A stretch of DNA of 64,000 nt from Taenia hydatigena. Its lineage: Eukaryota; Platyhelminthes; Cestoda; Cyclophyllidea; Taeniidae. The notes below the pieces were generated by a model. That model did not search any database and was not told where the DNA came from. It saw nothing but the letters and a program-made list of their open reading frames with translations. Location: NCBI GenBank assembly GCA_036345935.2, contig JADWOT020001565.1:304690-368689 (forward strand). Reading direction: 5' to 3'. The number at the start of each line of letters is the position of its first letter. Positions within the stretch are counted from its first letter, which is position 1. This document shows positions 33,745-44,113 of the stretch, piece after piece. Position numbers and translations under genes: made by a program.

Positions 33745-34690
33745 CAGGAGTGATACTGCAACAGTTCGCTAAGTCATTAATATTTGCAAGAAATGCGGAA
33801 CTCTTCACTAGGTCTGCAACTGGGATCGCGTTTGAAGTTGCGCAGTGTAAGATCTGCTTATAAAGTGCGATTAAGTGAAGCATGTGAATATGAAATGTAC
33901 AAGATCTATTTGTAGTCTTTTCTACCCAATCGCTGTTTGAGTCCTATGCAGAGAAACAAGAGGAATTTCTAATTCCTTCTCTCTGGATTGGATAGCGATG
34001 AGCGGATTTGAGAAATGCAAATCTAATTACAACTGTACAGAACAAACTGCCTTTCCCTACTCACAGCATTCAGTCAGGCGTAGTTGCCGTGAACACTTGT
34101 CTCAAATGATGTATTGGCGAGAAAATAAGAAAAAATGTGTATTGCAAAATTATGTCACGGAGGTATTTTCGGTACTTGCATTGAGATGCCAAGCAAACGA
34201 CCACGCAAATGGAATGCTGGCAGTAGAGGATCAAACTGCCCACCCATCTCTATGCGGGTGTGCATTTGAGTGGAATCAATCAAATAGCTAGGCGTGACAA
34301 ATTATTGACAAATTCTCGTGCTAACACATTACAGAAATGCCGTTGATTCTTGCACAACTTCAGCTTAGTTTGAACATGCATTCCAAATCATTGTTGTGCT
34401 TTAGGCAATTCCCATGTCAAGCATGAATGTCATAAGGATGTTGTATAAAATGCTTAATGCATGCGGCGGTGGAGAGTAGCTGCCACACCACAAAGTCTAA
34501 AAGGCGACGGATGGGGTTCGTAATGACTATAAAATGGTAATGCAGTCTACCTTTCTTCTGCCCATTTCCTACATTCAAATCTTTTTTTTGGAAAAGTGGT
34601 GTGATCGTGACAATAGTTTGCCAAAATGAGCTGGGCGAGGTCCAACCATTAGTATTCAATGACTTCTTATAGCTGAGGGATAACTGTCAT
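33745..34690 (+). repeat. Dispersed repeat family A, copy 2
   Basis: Same order as 720-1735, with frequent substitutions and indels and no long conserved frame on plus. The minus frame 34659-34417 shows QTIVTITPLF and GNGQKKGRL, similar to the reverse-transcriptase-like relic at the right end of the window. Confidence 0.8.
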
Positions 34691-34699
34691 TTGGATATA

Positions 34700-36050
34700 A
34701 TGCAAAGCACAAGCTAAAAAAAAACACCCGGACAAAGAATCGGCCAAGAAAGTGGACATCAAAGAAGCAAGTCGCATCATATATGAGTAATTTTGTCACA
34801 AGTTTGGCACAATCTGTTTTTTCGTGAGACCACACTCCACCATGGCGCCAAAAGGCATGAGGAGGTGCGGCACAACGTAACGATATGCTATTAACTAACT
34901 GACCACAACTATTACAGCACATCTTTTAACACAGCTAACTTGTCATTCATATCCTCAGTTTTTCTTCTACTTTCACTTCTTAGGAAGACTGACTTTTTAG
35001 AAAGTCATTAAGGAAGGGTAAAGGTGATTTTTTCGGAAGTGGTGGAGTCTGGAAGAACACGGTCTATCATGGGTAATTGAGCCGGCTCTTATCATTGACT
35101 TGGCGTCAGCGCAACTACCGTCACGATCACTATCGTTCTCCTCACTATCAATGCCGATGATACGGCTATTGCCGACATATCACTAGGTGAGGACGCCAAA
35201 GCGTCGATAGAAGAGTCGAACAGCACGACGGCTTGGTGGTGTCAGCGTCGCGTCCACAGAGGGAGATTGAAGGTTCGGCGACCAATAAGGAGGACAGCAG
35301 GAATCCTAGCCAAAATGTATCAGAGCATTCGGAAGCAGCACATTTGCACAGAAGCAAAACAAACTTCATACTTTTATGGTTATCTCCCCATCATCCGAAT
35401 TTCGCATTTTTTAAATTGGTTATTTTCTAATTAAATTGAAAACAGTTCTCTCGAGTTCGATTCCAATTAGCGTGCAGTGCACTACTTTGCCTTGATTGTT
35501 TCACCTTCACAAGAACCAATTTGATGGCAACCTATCCTGTGGTTCTGGTCTCATCTGTTTCCGTCTACCAATTACAGCAGTGCACCTTTATTGGTATTCG
35601 TCAACAGACTGGCAGTTCAGTTGGAATATCCTCCCTTCAACCACAAAAGTATTCGATTCGTTTGCTCTGCATGCACTCCGTGCTTTTCAACATATCACTA
35701 GAAATTTTGCATAGAACATGAATGGTCTCTGTCTGCACGACGACGCAGGTTCATGGCGACGTATCCTCCCACTTTACCTTACGATGGTGGTTCCAATAGA
35801 GAAGGAGGTAAAAAGAAGGTGCGACTTGATGCAATCTAGAAGAGCCTCATTACTCTAAGAAGAGAAGTGAAGTAAACGCAAGTGTAAGATGATGCCTCTG
35901 ACGATCGTTTTGTTGGATATTTTCGTGGTATGTTGTCTTGCCGTAAACAACCATCTCATAAAAGAGAGTTATCGTTTGTTTGATAACATAAAATTTGTAA
36001 CAAAGCCCATGCAGAAGTGGAACAAACATAGCAAATTATGAATGCGTGAC
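34700..36050. other. No gene recognised
   Basis: Only short unconvincing frames on both strands. GAGTTCGATTCC near 35453 resembles a B box but has no tRNA fold around it. Confidence 0.45.
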
Positions 36051-36051
36051 A

Positions 36052-37975
36052 GGAGCAGGGCTGTTGAACGATGCATTATTCAAGCCATGCGCTGGTAACC
36101 ATCGATGGGGAGAAATAAATGCTCCAAACAATGTTTATTACTATCAAGTCTATCTTCTTCTTAGCATCCCTCCATTAGCCGCCTCAAACAGATGTATTAC
36201 CGATAAGCTTTGAGCATCAGAGATCTTAATGAATGATTGTGCGTGCCCGTACCTTACAGATGTTGTTGACACATTGATTCATAACGATTTTGCCATGTAA
36301 ATGCGGAAGGGTGCTCAATATATTTCAGCGAGATTGGAAGAAGAGATTCTGAAAGTGACATCTTGCACTACGAATGCTACGTTTTGCAGATGGATTTAGA
36401 AATTCGGTTCAGGCATAAATTACTGCGCTTCCAAGACGCCATCAGGCCGCCTCAAATATTAGTCGTAGTCCTCCTGCCATGGAGTTGGGACGATGATGAA
36501 GCAGATGATATTCACCCCTTTGCATAGCTTGTTGCGAGTTCCAACAACATCGAGGGTTGTCCACCTGCAACAACTCCGGTGGAATGGCGAATGTATTGTG
36601 TCAAGCAATGTGAAGTCGGACACGTCAACTTGGTGACTTGCTGCATTTCACTCATTACGACTGACTTCCAGTTGAAGACTGTTGGTGGTAGATGCAAGGA
36701 CAAATGCAATTTATCAAAGCATCACACATTTGCCATGCGCCTTATCTTGCAACTGCGTACTCAAATGCACTACTTTTCTTTAACTTACCGATTTCCTTCC
36801 TCTATAGCAATTGCAGTAGCATAAACAGCAGCTTTATTTACCGCATGGATACGCCGCGGTTCTCGTATCAAATCACCTAGCTCGACAGATTGTGTGTTAT
36901 GTTTATCTAGAAGAGGACTCAAAAGACATGCACATTATGCTTGACACAGTCAAAGGCAGAACTTTGGAGACACTGCACTGGGAGTGTCACCTTACCTTGT
37001 AAAAGACGCCACAGCTATACGCACGGCGATTTGACAATTTCAACATTAACTGAAACCGAAGCAGAGGATACATTTTAAAGGCAAAGACAAAATGACGAGT
37101 TTCTAATCATCCCTACCTCAAACCTACATTGAAAGCGAAAAGGGTAGAGCAAATATGCGTCTCCAATTTGCCTTTCACTTCTGCTTTTTACTTGCACTAA
37201 TATGTTAATCTGAATCGCCTAAACACAGACTTTTCAGTTGGGCAAATGTGTCTTAGATGAGCGGCTTTAAGTTATCTGGCATTTGTGGACGCCTTTATGT
37301 CAACCATAGACAAGCAATAGGAACGGGATGCATGGGATCATACATAAAGTGAAGCTTGTTTCTTGCCACCTCATCATTGCTTTCAATGTAGCCCCCTAAT
37401 GTAGGATATTGTCACTCATCCATTCTCACTCTCAATCTCCCCACAAACCATCAAATCGTCAGCTTGAACGTAGTTATTATTGCTACAAGACATTGACGAG
37501 GATGGATTACAAGCATGCAGAACAGGGAAGTACTGATGGTTGAGCCCAGGTTCATGTTTGAGCACCGTAACTCTCGACCTTCATACTCCTCGATCGTTAT
37601 CAGTAGATCTGCGGTTTCCATTTGTGTTCGGTGTCATCCAATCAGGTGATGAAGAGTTAGAGTTGGACACAAGTGCGTCGATACATCAGCAAATGGCTGT
37701 GGCCCGATAAGCACTCATTTTGCGTGGTACTTGTTCGAACCATGCCAACGGCCTGCAGAGAATCGACTCATGAAATTGAATACCGTAGAATGGAATTCTA
37801 CCAGTAATATTTACCTCCGTTTGCTAAGCCTTTCTTAAACCAGCTCATTAATTGCCCTTTCACGATTCGCCCTCTATCAGAGGTGCATTGTAATGAATTC
37901 TCCAACCTCCTTTAGTGGCAGAAATAAGGTTGAAACGATGCTCCACATTGATAGCGCTTTTGTAAATCTGTAATG
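36052..37975 (+). repeat. Diverged dispersed block, copy 2 (partner 9164-11105)
   Basis: Same order and orientation as 9164-11105. It starts GGGCTGTTGAACGATGCA. The plus frame around 36420-36824 is longer here (VEWRMYCVKQCEVGHVNLVT and on) but carries a TAG near 36525. Core motif at 37505. Confidence 0.85.
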
Positions 37976-38202
37976 CAGCGGATTAAAGTGGGTGAGGATT
38001 AAACATGAAGTAGCAATTGATGACCTGCCGAAGAGGGGACCACGCAGACTAAGGTAGATATCGCTGAATGAACTCTATTTTCTCTGACTATTTTCAGCAA
38101 CAGCAAGTGAGTTTCAGTAAACAGTTGGTGCCAACTGATACACTTCTCTTTGCTGATGTGTCAAAACTTTGCTTGTTGGGATCTCGGATTCGGAAGTATT
38201 TA

Positions 38203-38430
38203 TCACCTGCATGAAATGATGTTGCAGGCATCTACTAAATCCTTCACATCTGAAAATCCATTAGCTTGCAGTGCCAATGCAGCTGGAAGCTCCGTAATTA
38301 TGTGTTGTTTCCAAAGTGATTTAGAAGCAAGGCATCTTTGGTGACACGAAATCGAATAAGGGAATCGCGATAGTGGAAAAGACAGCAAAAGCAATGAACG
38401 AAGGGTGGCATAGGTTAAGGAGAAAGGCAA
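38203..38430 (-). pseudogene. Protein-like relic, conserved with 49582-49677
   Basis: The minus frame reads ASKSLWKQHIITELPAALAL then QANGFSDVKDLVDACNIISC. The copy at 49677-49582 gives KITDHPAKLAFEPCRFLDAE then DTVNACNAISN in the same register. The DNA has drifted to roughly six in ten while the peptide register (P-A-x-L-A, ACNxIS) is kept, pointing to descent from a coding sequence on this strand. Family unknown; it could be part of a mobile element or of a small gene family. Confidence 0.35.
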
Positions 38431-38519
38431 TGTAAATAGGAACCGCTAAAAAAATACCATTTTAAAGGCGCCATCGTAGACTGACTGCTTGGCCTGGGTG
38501 CTGGGGTTTAAACACTGAT

Positions 38520-38760
38520 AAATTGTCGATGAGTGCACGTCGAGGGTCACGTGTAAACGTTAATGCTCATCAGTCGCAACTGAAATCACCGAGTCGGAGT
38601 AGAACACGGGCTTGTGCTCACACTCGGCCTTATAATCGTACTTCAATGCTTCCCATGCTGTGTGCTTGCCATCCAGTCCTACTGGTGCCTGTGCGCATGA
38701 TAACCGCATTCACTATAACAATTTGGGATTTTAAACAACTGCACCAAAAGATGGGAGTTT
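38520..38760 (+). repeat. Dispersed repeat shared with 11990-12180
   Basis: GGAGTAGAACACGGGCTTGT, TCACACTCGGCCTTATAATC, TTCAATGCTTCCCATGCTGT correspond to the first copy. An 88-codon plus frame covers it but is broken in the partner. Confidence 0.55.
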
Positions 38761-38769
38761 GTGATTGTC

Positions 38770-40560
38770 AGCGCTTCCACTCAAAATGACCATGTTTAAT
38801 ATAAACACTTCGTGTTCTAAAATATCCAAATTAAAGAAAAAGGTGGCTTATTTGTAGATGATAATAAAGAAGTAAAGAACAAGACTTGCCTTCCGTCTGT
38901 TCATTATGGGATGGTGTCAATGCTTCTGTTGCTCTTATGGGACAAGGGCCGAAATTTCGCCCCACTGGAGACGATAGTGTCCATAGAAAATAGGAGAGCT
39001 CAAGTCTACTCCACTTTATTGTCTAGGGAGAGTTGCGGTCATCCTGTCAGCAGCTTATTTGCCTTCGAAATTTGGAGTCCATAAACGGATGGGGATTCGA
39101 GGAGGGAGCCAAATTTACACTACTTACATCCACGCACACCTTCGCCTCTTCTTCTTCCTTTGGTTCTCCCTTCTCCTCCTTCATTTATGTTCTCACCCAA
39201 ATTCCTTTCTTCCTCCCAACGGTTGGTTACGTGACGGACAAAAGTAGGCACACTTGAACACCACCCAACTGGTACTGCTTCCTCGTCTAGAATCCTTTCT
39301 CTGCTCTGCTATTACACTGTGGGGCCGTTTGAGGTGACTAATTTTGGTTAATCTTGCCGTCGCTTGGACAGAGGTCCATGCCTCACATGTCACAATGAGT
39401 AGATGGTGAACTTGTTGATCCAAGAACCGCGGCTTCACCTGTCCCCTCTTTGCCAACTCAGTCCTATCACGGCCAGACGCAATTTCACCTCACCCTCCCG
39501 ATTCATGCTAAAGCAGTACAAATGTAGATCAGGAAATCGAGGTACGTTAACCCTTCTCATCCTCCTTTGCCTTCTTTCTAATCCATCCCTACTTTTATTA
39601 CCCATACTCATGCCCGTAATGATAATAATAATCAGCATCACAAAACTTTCCTTCTTTTCGGCACGTTTTATGCGCCTGCAGCCTTGAGGTAGAGGAAGTT
39701 AGATGATTAGCAAGCAGCGTCCATCTTAACTCCAGATCAAGAAGACTGCCCTCAACTGGTGGTACTGCTCCCACGTTAATCATCGCTAGCAGGTGTGTTG
39801 TGGGTGCAATGTTGCGTAGCATTTAGTGACATTCACTTTCAGGATGTGGCTTATTCAACACTCAATTCGTGCAATCATCACCATGGTTCAAACTTGATCT
39901 CGCTGTCTGCTTCAACAGACTAAATGCCGCCCTTCTTTGTCGCCAATAGATCGCCTTTACCAAAGGGCGAGTTTCGTTGCGGACCGAAATGAGGTGCAGC
40001 AGATCTGCTGATAAACGGGCGATGCTTGGCAAAGGGAGTGTGAGTAGCTAATGATTGTGCAAATTGAGAGATAGCGAGGTGGGTGAATCAATGGTTGGAC
40101 TGTGAGAAGCACCCTTTCGTAGGGCGATCACAATGAACTCTCGGTGCCACAAATGAGCCCAACATGTGCCATGTTGCTGACGGATCTGAGCTAAGTCTGT
40201 CGACTTAATCACAACCCATGCATTCATTCCCCATCCATCTATTCCATATCCGTCCATCTGTCCATCCGACCATTCATGTCAAAATAGTTCACCAATTTGG
40301 AAAAATTGGTAGTGACGAGGTAGGAATGCAAAGAAATAAATAAAATTCTTCTTCAGTTCAGTAGAGGAAGACGATCCGTTAATCCATCACTGTTTAAAAC
40401 ACAGACAGTCTGTTTGGTGTTTTTCGTTCACAAATTCTTGTCCAATTTTTCCCTGGATGAATTTGACCTGTCTAAAGATGCCTCCGATTCTAACAAAGTA
40501 GGAGTGAATGTTATAGGCGAAACTGGTAGAATTCTCTCATGGCTCTGGTGTGAAAATAGC
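38770..40560. other. No gene recognised
   Basis: Contains pyrimidine-rich tracts (39130-39190, 40210-40270 with repeated CCATC units) and a short ATAATA run near 39620. No conserved frame. Confidence 0.45.
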
Positions 40561-40770
40561 TAATTCTGTTAATTTGGAGAATTTCCTGTCCTAGTTGTCG
40601 TCCTTGTCGCCTTGTGGGCCTGATTTTGTGTCACCGCCAGGACGCTCTTAAAATAGCATTCCCAGTTATCGAGATACATTAAAGCAGATGTAACCGAAAA
40701 AGGCAACATTGTGGCAAGAAGTTGTAGGGGTTGGTTGATCTGATTGCTTTCGGAGGCAGTCTCACTTACG

Positions 40771-40928
40771 TCCATCCCGCCTAATTCACCAAACAACTTA
40801 AAAGCCATCCACCAGTCTGTGTCGGATTGTCCGGCATTGCTAACGTTGATCCTACGACTTGCCGTTGTGCCACATTGGTCCGCATTGTCTACCACCGCAT
40901 TCGCTGGAGTTCGGTTCGCAATCCCCAA
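40771..40928 (-). CDS. Candidate exon with consensus donor, unrecognised
   Basis: The minus frame reads PANAVVDNADQCGTTASRRI, NVSNAGQSDTDWWMAFKLFG and ELGGMD, then meets GGAC/GTAAGTGAG at 40770/40769, a very good donor. The frame stays open past it to 40569, with lower-quality residues. A possible separate upstream exon at about 41040-40970 starts after CTTCCTCAG and reads STKICKSVTFCIWNNTCSLV. No domain is recognised. Confidence 0.3.
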
Positions 40929-42310
40929 GCATTAGGATGGAATCGACCGTTGGAAGGGAACCTGTCGTTTAAACACCAGAGAACACGTGTTGTTCCAAAT
41001 GCAAAATGTCACTGATTTGCAAATTTTGGTGCTGCCTGAGGAAGATGGTGAGTAGATGCTAAAATGACTTCTGCATGTCATTTCTTTATTTGACCTTTAG
41101 AAGGGAAGAGAAAATCACAAAAAAGGTCTCACATTTAGTGATAAAACAATGCAAAAATAGCACCATCGTTTGCTTGAACAAAGTCACCAACATGTTTGTA
41201 AGCAGATGCATCGACGGCAATTAGGCTGATTTTATCAGAAGAGCTCTTTGAATTCAAAGCCTCCAAGTAAACTTTCCACCAGGCCCAATAGTATCAGAAA
41301 TAAGGTGTCTCCCGCATTTGCATGGGATGCTCCCTGTCCTTGTGGTTTAATCTGGAAATTCAACCGGAGAACGAAGTCAAAGCGATCGTTTGAACTGACT
41401 AACACAAGTCACTGATTCATAATACGTGATTGTGAACGTCCACGTGTGCATTTGACGAGCCCTCACAAAATACGTCGTGCTATCGCAGCAAAGTGCAATG
41501 GAAAATGAAATAAATATTTTAGAACCCTGATGCTAATTGATTAGAAGGGTGGCTAAACAAATTAACTACACAGTTCTCTACCCCTCCTCGGTCGTCAACA
41601 ATCTCAACAAGCGGTGGATGAGGGCAACGTATTTGTCTGGACTCTAGTCCGCCGATCACGCCTAACACATTGTAACTTCACGACTCCAGGTTGACGGCCA
41701 AGAACTGTCTAGATTGAAGAGTTTACTTGTGTGAACACATAATTTAGATAACTGGCATTTCATCACACTTAAATCTAACCGAGCATAACTTGTCAACGCC
41801 TGACCCGAAGTGAAGATGACTCCAGTTGACGCATCATTGTCATCAAGTAAGCCGCAGATTTATGCGCACAGGTTCACCGTCTTCTGCAGTCTCCTTCGGT
41901 TCTCTTGGCAGCAAAGCAACCATATCCGAGAATGTCTTGTAGCGTTGTCTTGGGGCAGCCCACACTGCACTAGTCCCCATTGCATTGAGCATCTGCCGTA
42001 GATTCCTGATTGGACGGCGAATCATATTTGATGATATGTGAAGACCAACTCAGCAGCCTATGCACGAAGTCGACTGCAAATGATAAGAATATTTCCTCTC
42101 TTTGCTGTTCACCTTATCCACCAGCGAATATTCGAGTCCTGAGTTGAGGCGGCTGGGATAAAGGCATCTTTGGGATCGAAAGCTACAGGTATTTTCCGTC
42201 CACTGCTTTTAATACCATGTCACGAGCTACAAATAACTGCACCAACTTTCTTTTCCATTCATTTTCTGGTGACTATGTACACTGACCCAAGGATTTCGTG
42301 ATTTCAATCA

Positions 42311-42601
42311 GTGGAAGATAAGAACATGCGTCGGAACTTTTCTGGCCAGTGGGGACATGACTTGACCACGCTGTCCATGAAGAAACTGGATGCTGACGGG
42401 ATTGTGAAGAAGCAGAGGAGCCTCTGGTTTCGTGTTTTCGAAAACAAGTATAAAACACCCTGCTATATGTTCACCACTTACTCTTCGGAAAACAGTCATC
42501 CAGGTGGTGTGGCACCTCCAAGGAGCAACAACGCTATTTTAATCAAATTGCCCTTCGATTCACCAGCAAATGACTTTATTAATAATGACTGCCAAGATTA
42601 G
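42311..42601 (+). CDS. Candidate exon after TTTCAATCAG acceptor, unrecognised
   Basis: The acceptor GATTTCAATCAG ends at about 42310. The frame then reads VEDKNMRRNFSGQWGHDLTT, LSMKKLDADGIVKKQRSLWF and RVFENKYKTPCYMF before weaker sequence and a stop at 42599. It is basic and soluble in character. It stands 105 bases before the exon-like frame at 42706 on the same strand, so both may belong to one gene. Confidence 0.3.
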   Translation: MEDKNMRRNFSGQWGHDLTTLSMKKLDADGIVKKQRSLWFRVFENKYKTPCYMFTTYSSENSHPGGVAPPRSNNAILIKLPFDSPANDFINNDCQD

Positions 42602-42705
42602 TAGGAAGCCGTGTTAGACGTCACAGATAAAAGCGATACGCTTGGCCACCACTCAGAGTCCCAGCAGCCACAAGCCTAGAGAGCCACATTTTCGGATTTA
42701 CTTAG

Positions 42706-42932
42706 TCCGCGTCTGGACTACCAAGCAAGTGTAAATGCGTAGGGTTTGTGGCGGATTCTTTATCGCCACACCGTGTCACCGACTACAGACAACTCAGCGC
42801 ATGTCAGGAGCCGATAATTGCCTCTCACCCACTGGAAGTGAAACAAATTGCACAAATGGGAGCCCATTAACAGAAAGAACCCTTAGCATTGCCAATGAAT
42901 TACGCACTCAATCAATTGTACCGCGATGTTCT
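42706..42932 (+). pseudogene. Exon-like frame bounded by AG and GT, one internal stop
   Basis: The frame opens exactly at a TTACTTAG acceptor and reads SASGLPSKCKCVGFVADSLS, PHRVTDYRQLSACQEPIIAS, HPLEVKQIAQMGAH. Then TAA (42868-42870) interrupts. The same frame resumes as QKEPLALPMNYALNQLYRDV and reaches a CT/GTGAGT donor at 42932/42933. Good residue content on both sides of the stop suggests a recently broken exon or a base error. Product unknown. Confidence 0.35.
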
Positions 42933-43139
42933 GTGAGTGCAGCTTTTATGGAGGCTTTTCATTGATCACCGCATTTCTGAAACCATCGAGCATGGTGGGA
43001 GAGGTTACCTGGAGACTTGGAAGGCTTTGTTTAAGCAAACAATGACGCTGTCCTTACTTGCTTTATTAATCACTACCCAATTATTTAAAAACTGCATATT
43101 TGTGGGACTTCGTTTGTGATTCTCTCCCACCTCCTAGAA

Positions 43140-44028
43140 GTCAAATGGAAAAATGACATGTAGAAGTCATCATGACATTTACTCACCATTTTCATCAAAC
43201 ATCATCCAAGCCCTGCAAGTTATTCACACTTTGCAATTTATTATAGAGGCCTCTTTATTAGTAACACTTGCATCAAGATTGGCTGGAACCAGAGAGCATG
43301 AACTGATGGTGATCTGATGTCGCTCAAGTGTTTGAAAATCAATTGTTCTACTGATATGATTCTAGTAACATAACTTTAAAAATATAGGAATTGTGTTCAA
43401 ATTAAGTGTGAAATCAGGCGCTATCGAAAATCTGACGGTTGTGTTACACCTATGGATCAACAAAGTAAAAATAGCAAAAATGTCTAATAATCGAGCAGTC
43501 ATGACTTCTCCTGCTCAGAATTTGACAGATCTACATGACAAGAAATGGCAAGACATGCTCAAATCGGGCAGAAGCGTAGGAGGGATACGCATGCGTAGCT
43601 AACGCGTCCACTCCACAATGACACATTAACTATCGAGGCTGCATGTGTGTGACGCCCAACCCTTTATCCTGTATGTGATTGGTATCAGATAACGGGTGCC
43701 CATTGCACTAATCCATCTTTCAGCACAAGAGTGGAAGATTTGGGCTGTATTTGACATAAAATCAAACGCGTGACGAAGTGTAGGGATTCTTGTTAGAAAC
43801 CTGATTGCGCAGACGTCAGCATAGCCCGAAATCGCTAAGGCATAATTTTACACGGCAATGATGGCATTGGATTGCACGCGGGGAAAAGGGCGTTAAACCT
43901 AAGTTTTATGCAGATCTTAAACTCGTCATGGGAGAGATAACAACACACACTTGCTAAAGGGAACCCGAGCAAAGATACATGCTCCAAGGCAAACCAGCAA
44001 AGGAGAGAAAGGCAACACGACATAAAGC
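43140..44028. other. No protein gene recognised, region before the tRNA
   Basis: A few short frames, including a 69-codon plus frame at 43393-43602 that I cannot support. Confidence 0.45.
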
Positions 44029-44113
44029 TCCGGCGAGGCGGATTTGAACCACCGACCTATGGATCGCTGCTGACACCTACAGTCCACCGCTCTACCAACT
44101 GAGCTATCGCCAG
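44029..44113 (-). tRNA. tRNA-Tyr (GUA anticodon) with 12-nt intron
   Basis: All four arms fold. The acceptor CTGGCGA pairs with TCGCCGG (one G-T pair), followed by discriminator A at 44029. The D stem is GCTC/GAGC. The anticodon stem is GTGGA/TCCAT, with loop C-T-GTA-G-A. The T stem is GGTGG/CCGCC around TTCAAAT. The intron GTGTCAGCAGCG sits one base after the anticodon, the canonical place for eukaryotic tRNA-Tyr introns, which are common in this isoacceptor. Without the intron the mature tRNA is 73 nt. The internal A box (TAGCTCAGTTGG) and B box (GGTTCAAATCC) are both good, so RNA polymerase III should transcribe it. A short TTTAT lies just past the 3' end; no strong T-run terminator is seen closer. 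Confidence 0.93.

Noticed and set aside
35445..35475. GAGTTCGATTCC as a possible second tRNA
   Set aside because: Flanks form no cloverleaf.
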